Shown here: in pieces, positions 17,061 through 28,239 of the stretch | How the letters are laid out: every line of letters starts with the position of its first letter | Position numbering within the stretch: position 1 is the first letter of the stretch | Assembly (NCBI GenBank): GCA_001544655.2 | Contig: FCOD02000025.1 | Span: 1-64,000 of the forward strand | Origin: Caballeronia turbans | GTDB lineage: Bacteria; Pseudomonadota; Gammaproteobacteria; Burkholderiales; Burkholderiaceae | Direction of reading: 5' to 3' | Length of the DNA: 64,000 nucleotides | Program-made: the position numbers and the translations under genes | Notes under the pieces: generated by a model | What the model was told of the DNA's origin: nothing | Databases searched by the model: none | Seen by the model: only the letters and a program-made list of their open reading frames with translations

Positions 17061-17999
17061 ATGACTTTTTTCTCCGTATTGCTGGCCCTCATCATTGAGC
17101 AAGTGCGCGCTTTATCGCCGCACAATCCGATTTCGGCGTTGCTCCAATATCATGCGGAATCCACCGCGCACGGCTTCGATGCCGGCAAGGAGAAGCACGG
17201 CATCGTCGCGTGGCTGGTCGTCGTGTTGCCGTGGACGCTCGTCGTCGGGCTCGTTTATTACGTGCTGTACCGGATCAACTTCGTTCTGGCTTTTCTGTGG
17301 AACGTGGTCATCGTGTACTTCACGCTCGGCTTCCGGCAGTTCAGCCACTATTTCACCGATATCCACCTCGCGCTCAACAACGACGACGTGCCGCGCGCGC
17401 GCGAAGTACTGAAGGAATGGACCGGCCTCGACACGATCGACATGCCCGTCAGCGAAATCGTGCGGCATACGCTGGTTCACGCGGTGGTGGCGTCGCATCG
17501 GCACGTGTTCGGCGTGTTCTTCTGGTTTCTGATTCCGATCGGCCCGGCGGGCGCGGTGCTGTATCGCATCGCCGAATATCTGGCGCGCGCGTGGTCGAAG
17601 CCGAATCCGGAGCGCACCGCCGAGTTTTCGTCGTTCGCGCAGCGCGCGTTCTTTTTTATCGATTGGGTGCCCGCTCGTCTGACCGCGCTCGGCTTTGCGA
17701 TCGTCGGGAATTTCGAGGATGCGATCTACGCCTGGCGCAATCACGCGCGGCAGTGGCCGGACGCGAACGAAGGTGTGTTGCTTGCGGCGGGCAGCGGCGC
17801 CCTGGGCGCGCGTCTCGCGGGTCCGCTGGCGGAGCCGCTTTCAGTCGAAGCGCTTGCCGTGGGCGATGCGAGCCCGCTGCCCGTCGGCGACGACTGCACC
17901 CCGCGCACGCTGCAATCGGCCGTCGGCCTGGTGTGGCGCGCGGTGATTCTGTGGATGCTCTTGCTGCTGATGCTGACCATCGCCGTGTGGCTGGCGTAA
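17061..17999 (+). CDS. CobD/CbiB-family (AmpE-like) membrane protein
   Basis: A 312-residue inner-membrane protein of the CobD/CbiB superfamily as found in betaproteobacteria without a cobalamin cluster nearby. Hydrophobic segments occur near 3-14, about 50-95, 155-180 and at the C-terminus (AVILWMLLLLMLTIAVWLA). The block FRQFSHYFTDIHLALNNDDVPRAREVL is characteristic of the family. The cobalamin role of true CbiB should not be assumed; AmpE-type signalling is another possibility. The ATG at 17061 is chosen as the start of the first hydrophobic segment. Confidence 0.8.
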   Translation: MTFFSVLLALIIEQVRALSPHNPISALLQYHAESTAHGFDAGKEKHGIVAWLVVVLPWTLVVGLVYYVLYRINFVLAFLWNVVIVYFTLGFRQFSHYFTDIHLALNNDDVPRAREVLKEWTGLDTIDMPVSEIVRHTLVHAVVASHRHVFGVFFWFLIPIGPAGAVLYRIAEYLARAWSKPNPERTAEFSSFAQRAFFFIDWVPARLTALGFAIVGNFEDAIYAWRNHARQWPDANEGVLLAAGSGALGARLAGPLAEPLSVEALAVGDASPLPVGDDCTPRTLQSAVGLVWRAVILWMLLLLMLTIAVWLA

Positions 18000-18005
18000 C
18001 CCTAT

Positions 18006-18329
18006 TCAGTCGTCGAGAGGATCGCGCGCCATCTGGCAATTCCAGCACACGGTGAATTGCGGCTCCAGCCATTCGCCGCACTGCTTGCATCTCCAGGGCC
18101 GGGCGTTCGCGTCCGGCCCTTTTCTTGCGCGCTCCAGAAGGCGCAAGGCCAATGCTTCGTCGCGATCGTCGACGATCCATATTTCCGGCGCGCACTGATC
18201 TGCCGGAATCTCTCCCATCGCGCCGTTGAGATAGCGGTTGTGCAACTCGCACGGCACGCCCGCCGTCGTCAGCACGTTCACCCAATGCTGCGCCGTGATC
18301 AGGTTGGGGGCGCGCGTGAGTCGCTTCAT
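18006..18329 (-). CDS. DUF2007 domain protein with C-terminal zinc ribbon
   Basis: A 107-residue protein. Residues 1-70 match the DUF2007 'putative signal transducing' domain ([41 protein letters not shown]). The tail has two CxxC pairs (CKQC and CWNC) that should bind one zinc. Its ATG overlaps the rsgA stop as ATGA, so it is translationally coupled to rsgA. The function is unknown; the ribbon and the position suggest a link to ribosome assembly, which is inference. Confidence 0.85.
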   Translation of the reverse strand: MKRLTRAPNLITAQHWVNVLTTAGVPCELHNRYLNGAMGEIPADQCAPEIWIVDDRDEALALRLLERARKGPDANARPWRCKQCGEWLEPQFTVCWNCQMARDPLDD

Positions 18330-19252
18330 CGAACGATCTGGCTGGCTTCGTGGACGAGTTGTGCGTAGAGCGCGTGACGCTCGGGGCGGATCTTGCCGGC
18401 GTCGACAGCTTCGAGCACCGCGCAGCCCGGCTCGTGCAGATGGTGGCAGTTGTAGAAGCGGCAATGCCCGAGATAGGGCCGGAAATCCGCGAAGGCGCGC
18501 TCGAGCTGGCCTTCGGACAGATGGTGCAGGCCGAACTCCTGAAAGCCCGGCGAATCGATGAGCGAGCCGCCGCCGGGCAACTCGTACAGACGCGTGAACG
18601 TGGTCGTGTGGCGGCCGCTGTTGAGCGCCGATGAAATCTCGCGCGTGGCGGCGTCGGCGTCGGGAACGAGCAGGTTCACGAGCGTCGATTTGCCCATGCC
18701 TGACTGGCCGAGCAGGATCGTCGAGCGGTCTTTCAGACGGCTGTCGAGTTGCGGATGGACGTCGCCGGGCGCCATCTTCGCCGACAGCTCGATGACGGCA
18801 TAACCGAGTTCGCGATACGGCGCGAGCCGTTCGCGCGCGAGCGGGACCGCGTGTTCGACGTCGATCTTGTTGAGCACGATGAGCGACTCGAGTCCGTGCG
18901 CCTCAGCCGCGATCAACGCGCGTCCGAGCAGGTCCTCGCTGAAATGCGGCTCTGTCGCGAGCACGATCAGCAGTTGATCGAGATTCGCGGCGAAGAGCTT
19001 CGACTTGAACTGGTCCGACCGGTAGAGCAGATTGCGCCGCTCGCCGATCTCGACGATCACGCCCTGATCCGCCGACGATTGCTCGTAGATCACGCGATCG
19101 CCGACCGCCACTTCGCTTTTCTTGCCGCGCGGAAAGCACTGAAGCATCGCGCCGCCGTCTTCCGGCGTCACCAGATAATGGCGTCCGTGCGCCGCGATCA
19201 CCGTGCCTTCGAGGCGCGCGCCCACGCTCGGACGCTTGAACCCGCGCGTCAT
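18326..19252 (-). CDS. rsgA: Ribosome small-subunit-dependent GTPase RsgA
   Basis: A 308-residue circularly permuted GTPase that releases RbfA and checks 30S maturation. In order: an OB-fold (about 10-75), NKID (G4) before [10 protein letters not shown] (G1), DSPGF (G3), and a zinc-finger C-terminus ([14 protein letters not shown]). The order G4-G1-G3 proves the permutation. It overlaps the Ste24-like gene by 4 bp upstream and the DUF2007 gene by 4 bp downstream, forming a tight three-gene unit. Confidence 0.96.
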   Translation of the reverse strand: MTRGFKRPSVGARLEGTVIAAHGRHYLVTPEDGGAMLQCFPRGKKSEVAVGDRVIYEQSSADQGVIVEIGERRNLLYRSDQFKSKLFAANLDQLLIVLATEPHFSEDLLGRALIAAEAHGLESLIVLNKIDVEHAVPLARERLAPYRELGYAVIELSAKMAPGDVHPQLDSRLKDRSTILLGQSGMGKSTLVNLLVPDADAATREISSALNSGRHTTTFTRLYELPGGGSLIDSPGFQEFGLHHLSEGQLERAFADFRPYLGHCRFYNCHHLHEPGCAVLEAVDAGKIRPERHALYAQLVHEASQIVR

Positions 19253-20517
19253 GCGGCGTGCTGCATCAGGCGGTCGATGCGCTGCGAGGCGGGCGGATGC
19301 GAGTAGTAGAACGCGGTGTAGATGGGGTCGGGCGTGAGTGTCGACGCGTTGTCCTCGTAGAGCTTCACGAGCGCGTTCACGAGATCCTTCGGATCGGTCT
19401 GGCTGGCGGCGAAGGCATCGGCTTCGAACTCGTTCTTGCGCGAAGTCAGGCTGCCGAGCGGCGTGATGAAGAACATGAACACCGGCAGCACGAGCATGAA
19501 GAGCACGAGCGCGAGGCCGTTGTTGCTGCCGACGAGCGATGGCCGCACACCCAGGCCCTCGTAGAACCACGTCGTCTGAATGAGCCAGCCGAGCAGCGCG
19601 AGCATCGCGAGGCTGATGCCGAACATGACGATCATCAGCTTCAGCACGTGACGGCGCTTGAAATGGCCGAGCTCGTGCGCGAGCACCGCTTCGATCTCGC
19701 TGCCGGAAAGGCGCGCGAGCAGGGTATCGAAGAAAACGATGCGCTTCGCCGCGCCGAAGCCGGTGAAGTACGCGTTGCCGTGCGCGGAACGGCGGCTGCC
19801 GTCCATCACGAACAGACCCTTCGCAGCGAAGCCCGTGCGCGACATCAGATTCGTGATGCGCGCGACGAGCGCCTCGTCCTTCAGCGGCTCGAACTTGTTG
19901 AAAAGCGGGGCGATGAAGGTCGGATAGATGATCATCGCGAGCAACTGAAACGCGACCCATACCATCCACGTCCACAGCCACCAGAACGTGCCGGCGCGGT
20001 CCATCAGCCAGAGCGTGAGCAGCAGAAGCGGCGCGCCGATCACGACCGCGAGCACCGTGCCCTTCACGAGATCGACGAAAAAGAGTTTCTTCGACATGCG
20101 GTTGAAGCCGAACTTTTCTTCGATCACGAAATGGCGGATGTAATCGAACGGCAAGTCGATGATGCTCGTGATCGCCACCACCGACGCCACCAGCGCGATC
20201 TGCCCGAGATAGCCGCGGCCGAGCCAGTCCGAAATCGCGAGATCGAGCGCCTGAACCCCGCCGAGCAGCGTAAGCGCGACGAGCACGACCGCGCTCGTGA
20301 CGACCTCGATCATCGTGAGGCGCGTGCGCTCGACGGTGTAATCCGCGGCGCGCTGATGCGCGGCGAGCGGGATCGTGCCGGAGAATTGCGACGGGACGCC
20401 GTTGCGGTGCGCGGCGACGTGGCGAATCTGACGCGACGCGAGCCAGAGCTTGGTCGAGACCATCGCGACCAGGGCGACGACGAAGATCGTCGAGAAAGCG
20501 AGAGTGAGGTTGGTCAT
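19249..20517 (-). CDS. M48-family zinc metalloprotease, Ste24/CAAX protease type
   Basis: A 422-residue polytopic membrane protease. The metal site HELGH is followed about 60 residues later by the third ligand block ([10 protein letters not shown]), and the fold has about seven membrane segments as in Ste24. The motif [13 protein letters not shown] precedes the active site. It probably degrades misfolded or clogged membrane proteins; prenylated substrates are not expected in bacteria. It is first in an operon with rsgA and the DUF2007 gene and is divergent from orn. Confidence 0.92.
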   Translation of the reverse strand: MTNLTLAFSTIFVVALVAMVSTKLWLASRQIRHVAAHRNGVPSQFSGTIPLAAHQRAADYTVERTRLTMIEVVTSAVVLVALTLLGGVQALDLAISDWLGRGYLGQIALVASVVAITSIIDLPFDYIRHFVIEEKFGFNRMSKKLFFVDLVKGTVLAVVIGAPLLLLTLWLMDRAGTFWWLWTWMVWVAFQLLAMIIYPTFIAPLFNKFEPLKDEALVARITNLMSRTGFAAKGLFVMDGSRRSAHGNAYFTGFGAAKRIVFFDTLLARLSGSEIEAVLAHELGHFKRRHVLKLMIVMFGISLAMLALLGWLIQTTWFYEGLGVRPSLVGSNNGLALVLFMLVLPVFMFFITPLGSLTSRKNEFEADAFAASQTDPKDLVNALVKLYEDNASTLTPDPIYTAFYYSHPPASQRIDRLMQHAA

Positions 20518-20649
20518 CCGGGACTTCCGATTGAACTATGCGAGAATTATAGGTTCTAGGCCGTGCCGACGCGCAGTGTTCGAACTCGACATCCCGCAAT
20601 GGATCAGATAGCGCGCGGGCACGGCGTTTTCATCTCTCAGGCCGCTTTC

Positions 20650-21254
20650 ATGACCGACATCTCCGCCACCCCCGAATCAGACAACAACGCTCTCGTGCGC
20701 AGCGACATGAACCTCGTGTGGCTCGACATGGAGATGACCGGTCTCGATCCGGACAACGATCGCATTATCGAGATCGCGGTGGTCGTCACGAATTCGACGC
20801 TCGACAGGCTGGTGGAAGGACCGGTGCTCGCGATTCATCAGACGGACGAGGCGCTCGGCCGCATGGACGAATGGAATCGCAACACGCACGGCCGCTCGGG
20901 GCTGACCGAACGAGTCAAGGTGTCGACCGTCGATGAAGCAGAAGCCACGCGCCAGATCCGCGATTTTCTCGGCCAGTACGTGCCGCCCGGCAAGTCGCCG
21001 ATGTGCGGCAACTCGATTTGCCAGGACCGCCGCTTCATGGCGCGTTGGATGCCCGAGCTCGAGACGTTCTTCCACTACCGCAATCTCGATGTCAGCACCT
21101 TGAAGGAACTGTGCCGCCGCTGGCAGCCGGCGATCTACAAGGGCTTCCAGAAGCGCGCGATGCATACCGCGCTCGCCGATATCCACGAGTCCATCGACGA
21201 ACTCAAGTACTACCGCGAGCATTTCCTGATTCCGTCGGCGCCTGCCGCCGCGTC

Positions 21255-21258
<4 letters not shown>
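20650..21258 (+). CDS. orn: Oligoribonuclease
   Basis: A 202-residue DEDDh exonuclease that degrades diribonucleotides, including pGpG from c-di-GMP turnover. The motifs are [10 protein letters not shown] (Exo I), [11 protein letters not shown] (Exo II) and [11 protein letters not shown] (Exo III, with the catalytic His). The length is about 20 residues longer than E. coli Orn owing to an N-terminal extension ([19 protein letters not shown]). Its TAA stop shares bases with the stop of the convergent mogA gene (TTAA, 21255-21258). Confidence 0.97.
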
Positions 21259-21858
<600 letters not shown>

Positions 21859-21875
<17 letters not shown>

Positions 21876-22470
21876 CACGATCGTCCTCATCGCCTTCGAT
21901 GTCTTCGTCGTCTTCCGCCCCCGACGCGTTCTTGATCCACTGGAAGAGCTCGCGGTAATAGCGCGGCGGCTTTTGCTGCTCGCGCTCCTTGCGCGCGTTG
22001 CGGATCAGCGTACGGCCTTCCTGCGGATCGACGCCCGGATGATTGCGGATGAATTCGGTGAGCGCGGCGTCGTCGGCGAGTAGCTGTTCGCGCGTGCGCT
22101 CGATCCAGTGCAGCCGCGCGGTTTCGGACTTGTTCACGCCGCGGTGCGTATCGAGCGCCGTGCGCAGCGCGGCGACCTCGTCTTCGGTCAGCGAGCGCAT
22201 GACCTTGCCGACGTACTGCAACTGGCGGCGCTTGCCTTCGTGGTCGGTGATGCGGCGCGCCTCGCGCACGGCGTCGTCGAGATGCTCGGGCATCGGCATG
22301 CGTTTGAGCGCGTCTTTGGGCAGTGCGATAAGCGCCTCGCCCAGTTCCTGCAGCGCGTGCATTTCGCGCTTGAGCTGGGATTTGCTCGGCCGGTCGTAGC
22401 CGTTTTCGTCGATCTCGCGCTCGTCGTCGCGGCCGGAATCGATCGGTTGAATGCGGGTTTTACGGTTCAT
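21859..22470 (-). CDS. yjgA: YjgA/DarP family protein (DUF615), 50S assembly factor
   Basis: A 203-residue basic/acidic cytosolic protein of the DUF615 family; E. coli DarP (YjgA) binds late 50S precursors. The core [20 protein letters not shown], the repeated Lys/Arg helices and [11 protein letters not shown] are typical. The C-terminus is very acidic ([18 protein letters not shown]). It is followed by mogA with a 17-bp overlap and is divergent from pmbA. Confidence 0.92.
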
Positions 22471-22684
22471 CCCGACATTGTAGCTTGCGTGCGCACCATG
22501 CCTGAACCTCGCGTACGGCTCTGCGACAAAGCTCGGCGGGTGAATGCACGCCGTCCTTGCTATGATCGCGTGATAGGCCATTTCCGTCGCCCGATGCCCG
22601 ATTGCGTGCGCATCCGGCCGGGAATTCCGAAGCAACCACGACATGCGCGGGCGCACGCCGCCCGACTTCCAAAGGCAACCAAAA

Positions 22685-24055
22685 ATGGCAGCAGACATGG
22701 ACGTCAAGCAACGCTACTTCCCGCATACGCAGGACGAACTGAAGGAGATTGCCTCCGACATCCTGCGTTACGCGAAGGAACTCGGCGCGAGCGATGCCGC
22801 CACCGAGATCTCCGAAGGCGACGGCCTGTCAGTGAGCGTGCGGCGCGGCGAAGTCGAGACGATCGAGCACAATCGCGACAAGATGGTCGGTGTGACCGTA
22901 TTCATCGGCAAGAAGCGCGGCAACGCGAGCACCGCCGACTTCACGCGCGACGCACTGCGCGACACGGTCGCCGCTGCATACAACATCGCGCGCTTCACGG
23001 CCGAGGACAGCGCGGCGGGGCTCGCCGAAGCCGAACTGCTCGAGAAGGCGCCGCAGGACCTCGATCTCTATCACCCGTGGGACATCGATGCGGAAGAAGC
23101 CGCCGAGATCGCGCGCCGCGCGGAAGCCGCCGCGTTCGCCGTCGACAAGCGCGTGACCAACTCGGAAGGCGCGAGCGTCTCCGCGCAGCATTCGCAGTTC
23201 GTGCTCGCGACCTCGCGCGGCTTCATGGCGGGCTATCCGTACTCGCGGCATTACATCGCGTGCGCGCCGATCGCGGCAGCGGGCCGCGACATGCAGCGCG
23301 ACGACTGGTACACGTCGAGGCGCGACGCGGCCGGTCTCGCCGACCCCGAAGCGGTGGGACGTTACGCCGCCGAGCGCGCGCTCGCGCGCCTCGGCGCGAA
23401 GAGTCTCGACACGCGCAAGTGCCGCGTGCTCTTCGAGGCGCCGCTCGCGGCGGGCATCCTCGGCGCGTTCGTGCAGGCGGTCAGCGGCGGCGCGCTGTAT
23501 CGCAAGACCACGTTCCTCGTCGACAGCCTCGGCAAGCCGGTGTTCGCGCCGCATATCCAGATCGTCGAGGATCCGCATCTGAAGGGCGGCATGGGCAGCG
23601 CGCCGTTCGACGAGGAAGGCGTGCGCACGCAGCGTCGCAGTGTGGTCGAAGATGGCGTCGTGCAGGGCTATTTCCTGTCGACGTACTCGGCGCGCAAGCT
23701 CGGCATGCAGACGACCGGCAATGCCGGCGGCTCGCACAATCTGACGATGAAGAGCACGCACACGAAACCCGAAGACGACTTCGAAGCGATGCTGAAGAAG
23801 CTCGGCACCGGTCTGCTGCTGACTGAGCTGATGGGCCAGGGCGTGAACTACGTGACGGGCGATTACTCGCGCGGCGCGTCGGGCTTTTGGGTCGAGAACG
23901 GCAAGATCGTGCACGCCGTGGAGGAAATCACCGTCGCGAGCACGTTGCAGGAGATGTTCCGTCACATCGAAGCGATCGGCGCGGACACCGTGGTGCGCGG
24001 CACGAAGGAAATTGGCTCGGTGCTGATCGAACGGATGACGATCGCGGGACAGTGA
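22685..24055 (+). CDS. pmbA: Metalloprotease PmbA/TldE
   Basis: A 456-residue member of the TldD/TldE (PmbA) family, which as a TldD-TldE pair cleaves unfolded peptides, matures microcin B17-type peptides and degrades CcdA. The N-terminal region [24 protein letters not shown] and the C-terminal [21 protein letters not shown] are family blocks. PmbA lacks the HExxH of TldD, and none is seen here. The ATG at 22685 is chosen over an in-frame ATG at 22643. It is monocistronic, with a terminator at 24076. Confidence 0.93.
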   Translation: MAADMDVKQRYFPHTQDELKEIASDILRYAKELGASDAATEISEGDGLSVSVRRGEVETIEHNRDKMVGVTVFIGKKRGNASTADFTRDALRDTVAAAYNIARFTAEDSAAGLAEAELLEKAPQDLDLYHPWDIDAEEAAEIARRAEAAAFAVDKRVTNSEGASVSAQHSQFVLATSRGFMAGYPYSRHYIACAPIAAAGRDMQRDDWYTSRRDAAGLADPEAVGRYAAERALARLGAKSLDTRKCRVLFEAPLAAGILGAFVQAVSGGALYRKTTFLVDSLGKPVFAPHIQIVEDPHLKGGMGSAPFDEEGVRTQRRSVVEDGVVQGYFLSTYSARKLGMQTTGNAGGSHNLTMKSTHTKPEDDFEAMLKKLGTGLLLTELMGQGVNYVTGDYSRGASGFWVENGKIVHAVEEITVASTLQEMFRHIEAIGADTVVRGTKEIGSVLIERMTIAGQ

Positions 24056-24075
24056 ACCGCATTCGTCAAAAGACG

Positions 24076-24106
24076 AAGGCTCCGGAGAGCGTCCGGAGCC
24101 TTTTTT
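24076..24106 (+). terminator. Rho-independent terminator after pmbA
   Basis: An AAGGCTCCGG / CCGGAGCCTT stem is followed by a T-run. It lies between convergent pmbA and folA and touches the folA stop codon. Confidence 0.88.
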
Positions 24107-24603
24107 CATTCGGAAGCGGCGATGCGCTCGTAGGTCACGAACGCAAACGCGAAATCGTTCGGCGCCGCCGCGCGATGCGGCTCACGGGACACTTCGCGCC
24201 ACAGTTCCGGATCGGGCGCGGGAAAGCGCGTGTCGCCGTCGAAATCGGCGTCGATCTCGGTGACGATCATCTTGTCCGCGCGCCCGATGGCATCGCGATA
24301 CAACTGCGCGCCGCCGATCAGAAACGCTTCCTTCGCCGGCTCGAGCGCGAGCGCCGCTTCGAGGCTCGTCACGACGTCGCAACCCTCGTAGTGGCGCGTG
24401 GCATCGCGCGATATGACGATATTGCGCCGCCCCGGCAACGGCCGGCCGATCGATTCATGCGTCTTGCGGCCCATGATGATGGGCGCGCCCATAGTCGTGC
24501 GCTTGAAGAATGCGAGGTCCTCGGGCAGGCGCCAGGGCAGTTGGTTGTCGCGTCCGATCACGCCATTGCGCGCGCGGGCGACGATCAGGGTCAGCGTCGT
24601 CAT
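24106..24603 (-). CDS. folA: Dihydrofolate reductase
   Basis: A 165-residue chromosomal DHFR that reduces dihydrofolate with NADPH and supplies thyA and purine synthesis. Typical residues are seen: [49 protein letters not shown], and [15 protein letters not shown]. Its length is close to E. coli FolA. thyA lies 2.5 kb away on the other strand. A short hypothetical frame and an AT-rich region lie upstream. Confidence 0.97.
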   Translation of the reverse strand: MTTLTLIVARARNGVIGRDNQLPWRLPEDLAFFKRTTMGAPIIMGRKTHESIGRPLPGRRNIVISRDATRHYEGCDVVTSLEAALALEPAKEAFLIGGAQLYRDAIGRADKMIVTEIDADFDGDTRFPAPDPELWREVSREPHRAAAPNDFAFAFVTYERIAASE

Positions 24604-24704
24604 GTGAAGGAGGTCGAGGCAAAGCGGCGCGCGGGCCGCGCCGTCGGGGCCTCGATTCTAACCGACACGTCCGGCCATATTCGGGATCGAAGCGTCGCGC
24701 GGAC

Positions 24705-24902
24705 TCACGTCTCGGGCGAATCGTCGGCGAGCGATGGCACGTAAGCAGGAGCCGGCGCGATCTCGTCCCAGAGCGTCACGCTGACGCCTGAGCCCGGCGG
24801 GCGAATGGCGCACTGGCGCATGCCGTCCGATTCGTCCGCGTCTTCACGGTTTTGTTGCGCGTCGCTTGTTTCCTCGCGCCGGAATGAACTTTCGAGTGCC
24901 AT
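24705..24902 (-). CDS. Short hypothetical protein
   Basis: A 65-codon frame (MALESSFRREETSDAQ...), polar and Pro-rich at the end, with no signal peptide or recognisable motif. Base use is coding-like in the last two thirds. There is no clear ribosome-binding site, and the frame stays open upstream to 25145 through AT-rich sequence that does not look coding. It may be a small real gene upstream of folA or a chance frame. Confidence 0.3.
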   Translation of the reverse strand: MALESSFRREETSDAQQNREDADESDGMRQCAIRPPGSGVSVTLWDEIAPAPAYVPSLADDSPET

Positions 24903-25558
24903 CGTAACGACATAACCCAAGGTAACTATTTCCGGTATTGAATCATCCGGAAATAAAGTAATCGTCTGGCCGGTATAAACGATTAACCTGAAGTGAATGC
25001 AGGAGAAATATGGAACGCTCGTTCTGTAGACAGTATTTCTTACCTTCCGGCAGTGGGGAAGAGGAGCGAATTGCGTGCCATCGGTCAGAAAGCTTTGCCA
25101 CGCAACGAACGGCGATAATGAGACGCAGACACATTGAGGAAACATGGGTGAAAACGTTTCACGGCTGAAACATGAAGGCAGAAAAACATGAAGTTCTCGC
25201 GAAATCGGTATAAGATTTTGTCGTATTAAATTGTGCGCAAAGTTTTTAATAATCGTGTGAGAAATTCTTGTGAGGCCCGTCCTGTCAAGCTTTTGTGGCT
25301 AATCCGGCGGCTCTCGCGATATTTGTTTTCGGGGTTTCTGGGTTATAGTAGTCTCTCAAAAACGGCACAGAATCAGACATAAAGGGTTTCGTGGAAGAGT
25401 GCGTGGTGTGTCGCGCTATGGCCCGGGGGCGTCGTAACGAATGGCAAGTCCCTCCCCAGACGTTTGCGAGAAACGTGCGAGGGCAGCGAAGTCTGCGATG
25501 TAGTGCGAGCCTGAACTACGTGACCTTTTCAACGAATGTTGAACAAAGGATCTGAATA
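24903..25558. other. AT-rich, gene-free region upstream of the sigma-54 activator
   Basis: About 650 bp with much lower GC than the rest of the window, especially 24930-25350. No convincing gene is seen. A -10-like TATAGT lies at 25344, with TTGTTT 15 bases upstream. From there a leader of about 200 nt would run to the activator start and contains a perfect 6-bp hairpin (ACGTTT / AAACGT, 25460-25476) enclosed by a CCCTC/GAGGG outer stem. It looks like a regulatory region, or the remains of an insertion. Confidence 0.5.
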
Positions 25559-26938
25559 ATGGACGTCGCTCGGCGGCAACTCATCTATGTGACTCGCGAT
25601 CCAAGCGAGACGCTGTGTGCGCGATTCGAGGAGCGCGGCTGGCATATCGAAATCGTCGCGAGCGCGCGAGACACGCGCAAGGCACTGCGTAGCGATCTGG
25701 CGACCGGCGGGCTGCTGGATTTGTCGAGTCATTTCGAATCGCATGAACTGGCGGCGTTCGAATCGTCGCTGACGATGACCAACGTGGGCTGGGTCGCGGC
25801 CACCGTTGCCGGACAACTCGAAGACGCCGCCGTGCGGCGCCTGATTCGCGACTATTGCTTCGATTACGTGACGCTGCCGACGTCGAACGACCGCATCGTC
25901 GATTCCGTCGGTCACGCGTATGGCATGGTTTCGCTGCACGACGCCGCGTCGCACGATGCGCGCAGCGAGGGCCGCGCCGAGGGCGAAATGGTCGGTTCGT
26001 GCGACGCGATGCTCGCGCTCTTCCGTTCCATCCGAAAAGTCGCGATGACCGACGCGCCCGTCTTCATTTCGGGCGAATCCGGCACCGGCAAGGAGTTGAC
26101 GGCCGTCGCCATCCACGAGCGTTCCGCGCGTCGCGATCAGCCGTTCGTCGCCATCAACTGCGGCGCGATTCCGGCGCATCTGCTGCAATCGGAGCTCTTC
26201 GGCTACGAACGCGGCGCGTTCACGGGCGCGAATCAGCGCAAGATCGGCCGTGTCGAAGCGGCCAACGGCGGCACGCTGTTCCTCGATGAAATCGGCGATC
26301 TGCCGCTCGAAAGTCAGGCGAGCCTGTTGCGCTTCCTGCAGGAACGCAAGGTGGAGCGCCTGGGGGGTCACGGCTCGACGCCGGTGGATGTGCGCATCAT
26401 CTCGGCGACGCACGTCGACATGCAGACCGCGATGATCGAAGGGCGTTTCCGCGCGGACTTGTATCACCGCCTGTGCGTGCTGCAGATCGACGAGCCGCCG
26501 CTGCGCGCGCGCGGCAAGGACATCGAACTGCTCGCGAAGCATATGCTCGACCGATTCAAGAAGGACGCGAGCCGGCGCCTGCGCGGATTTTCGCCCGATG
26601 CGATCGCCGCGATTCACAACTACGGCTGGCCGGGCAACGTGCGCGAACTGATCAACCGCGTGCGGCGTGCGATCGTGATGTCGGAAGGGCGGCAGATCAC
26701 CGCCCGCGATCTCGAACTCGGCGAGTACGTCGAAGTGGCGCCGGTTTCGCTCGCGCAGGCGCGTGAAGCGGCCGAGCGGCAGGCGATCGAACTCGCGCTC
26801 CTGCGCCATCGCGGACGCCTCGGCGACGCGGCGCACGAACTGGGGATCTCGCGCGTGACGTTGTATCGCCTGTTGAGCGCGCATGGGATGCGTCACATCG
26901 AGGTCGATGCGCCGTCAGAGCACGCTACGCGCGGCTGA
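25559..26938 (+). CDS. Sigma-54-dependent activator, VpsR/BerB-like
   Basis: A 459-residue enhancer-binding protein. Residues 1-130 form a degenerate receiver-like (VpsR-type) domain with no clear phospho-acceptor Asp. The AAA+ domain has Walker A GESGTGKE (172-179), an intact GAFTGA loop (219-224) and Walker B FLDEIGD (241-247). A Fis-type helix-turn-helix lies at the C-terminus ([23 protein letters not shown]). It resembles the Burkholderia biofilm regulator BerB and Vibrio VpsR, which respond to c-di-GMP and turn on exopolysaccharide genes. The intact GAFTGA implies real sigma-54 contact. The ATG at 25559 follows AAAGGA. The target genes are not in this window. Confidence 0.88.
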   Translation: MDVARRQLIYVTRDPSETLCARFEERGWHIEIVASARDTRKALRSDLATGGLLDLSSHFESHELAAFESSLTMTNVGWVAATVAGQLEDAAVRRLIRDYCFDYVTLPTSNDRIVDSVGHAYGMVSLHDAASHDARSEGRAEGEMVGSCDAMLALFRSIRKVAMTDAPVFISGESGTGKELTAVAIHERSARRDQPFVAINCGAIPAHLLQSELFGYERGAFTGANQRKIGRVEAANGGTLFLDEIGDLPLESQASLLRFLQERKVERLGGHGSTPVDVRIISATHVDMQTAMIEGRFRADLYHRLCVLQIDEPPLRARGKDIELLAKHMLDRFKKDASRRLRGFSPDAIAAIHNYGWPGNVRELINRVRRAIVMSEGRQITARDLELGEYVEVAPVSLAQAREAAERQAIELALLRHRGRLGDAAHELGISRVTLYRLLSAHGMRHIEVDAPSEHATRG

Positions 26939-26965
26939 CGGCAAGTAGCCGCGATCCACCCCCGG

Positions 26966-26992
26966 ACGGGCGCTTCCAGGCGCCCGTTTTTT
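26966..26992 (+). terminator. Rho-independent terminator of the sigma-54 activator gene
   Basis: An 8-bp stem (ACGGGCGC / GCGCCCGT) with loop TTCCAG is followed by six Ts. Confidence 0.88.
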
Positions 26993-27090
26993 CGTGCCGC
27001 TGCATTGAGCGCCGGCCCCCGTCGCTTGGTAAAATCCGTCTTTACGCCTTCCGTTCGCGAGGGCGCGCAGCATACCCCAGGGAACATCGA

Positions 27091-28062
27091 ATGAAACAGT
27101 ATCTCGAGCTCGTCCAGACGATCCTCGATACCGGCACTTGGCAGGAAAACCGCACGGGCATCCGCACGATCAGCATTCCCGGCGCGATGCTGCGGTTCGA
27201 CTTGCAGCAAGGCTTTCCCGCCGTGACGACGAAGAAGCTCGCGTTCAAATCGGCGATCGGCGAGCTGGTGGGCTTTCTGCGGGCGTCGAAGAGCGCGGCG
27301 GACTTTCGCGCGCTCGGCTGCAAGGTCTGGGACGCCAACGCGAACGACAATCCGCAATGGCTCGAGAACCCGTACCGGCAGGGCCCGGACGATCTCGGCG
27401 ACGTCTACGGCGTGCAATGGCGCAAATGGCCCGCGTACAAGCTCGTCGATGCCTGCGCGGGCGACCAGATCGCCGACGCCACCAATCGCGGATTCCAGGT
27501 CGTGACGAGCTTCGTCGAAAACGGGCGCGAACAGGTGCTGTTGTACAAGGCGATCGATCAATTGCGCCAGTGTCTCGATACGATCATCGAGCGCCCGACC
27601 GACCGGCGCATTCTGTTTCACGCATGGAATCCGGCGAAGCTCGACGAGATCGCGCTGCCCGCGTGCCATCTGCTGTATCAGTTCATCCCGAACGCGGTGA
27701 CGCGCGAGATTTCGCTGTGTCTTTACATCCGCAGTAACGACGTCGGACTCGGCACGCCGTTCAATCTGGCGGAAGGCGCGGCGCTGCTGCATCTCGTGGG
27801 CCGGCTGACCGGATTCAAGCCGCGCTGGTTCACGTATTTCATCGGCGATGCGCACATCTACGAGAACCAGCTCGATATGCTGCATGAGCAACTGAAGCGC
27901 GAGCCATTGCCGTCGCCGCAGTTGATCATCTCCGATCGCGTGCCGGATTACGCGGTCACGAAGCGCTACGAGCCGGAATGGCTGGAGAAGATCGAGCCGA
28001 AGGATTTCGCGCTCGAAGGGTACAAGCATCACGATCCGCTCACGGCCCCGATGGCGGTCTGA
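27091..28062 (+). CDS. thyA: Thymidylate synthase
   Basis: A 323-residue folate-dependent enzyme that methylates dUMP to dTMP. The catalytic Cys192 lies in [10 protein letters not shown], and the phosphate-binding RTGIRT and the C-terminal [14 protein letters not shown]-type end ([13 protein letters not shown]) are seen. It is about 60 residues longer than E. coli ThyA because of an insertion in the small domain (about 115-165). The '[19 protein letters not shown]' segment replaces the common FN-xx-SYALL sequence, so this is a divergent subgroup. AGGGAAC precedes the ATG. Confidence 0.94.
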   Translation: MKQYLELVQTILDTGTWQENRTGIRTISIPGAMLRFDLQQGFPAVTTKKLAFKSAIGELVGFLRASKSAADFRALGCKVWDANANDNPQWLENPYRQGPDDLGDVYGVQWRKWPAYKLVDACAGDQIADATNRGFQVVTSFVENGREQVLLYKAIDQLRQCLDTIIERPTDRRILFHAWNPAKLDEIALPACHLLYQFIPNAVTREISLCLYIRSNDVGLGTPFNLAEGAALLHLVGRLTGFKPRWFTYFIGDAHIYENQLDMLHEQLKREPLPSPQLIISDRVPDYAVTKRYEPEWLEKIEPKDFALEGYKHHDPLTAPMAV

Positions 28063-28089
28063 GCGGGCGCTTCAGCGCTGCATGCGAGA

Positions 28090-28116
28090 ACGCGCGGCTT
28101 CCGTCCGCGCGTTTTT
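28090..28116 (+). terminator. Rho-independent terminator of thyA
   Basis: An 8-bp stem (ACGCGCGG / CCGCGCGT) with a 7-base loop and a T-run follows thyA by 27 bases. Confidence 0.85.
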
Positions 28117-28239
28117 CGTTTACCGGCTGCTCATCGCCTCAACTTCGATGATGCTTGTTGCCGCCGCCGTGTTGCGGCTGCTGGGCTTGTTGAGGCTGCT
28201 GGCGAGGCTCCTGATGCGGCTGGTGCGCGTAACAAAGCT

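Noticed and set aside
24705-25145. A longer 146-codon version of the short hypothetical gene upstream of folA
   Set aside because: The upstream part lies in AT-rich sequence with odd codon use and no ribosome-binding site. Only the last 65 codons are kept, at low confidence.
28139-28239. A minus-strand Gln/His-rich tail (HQPHQEPRQQPQQ) beyond the ArsR-type gene
   Set aside because: It belongs to a frame overlapping the regulator gene without a start codon of its own near the tail; repeat-like GCTG bases explain the composition.
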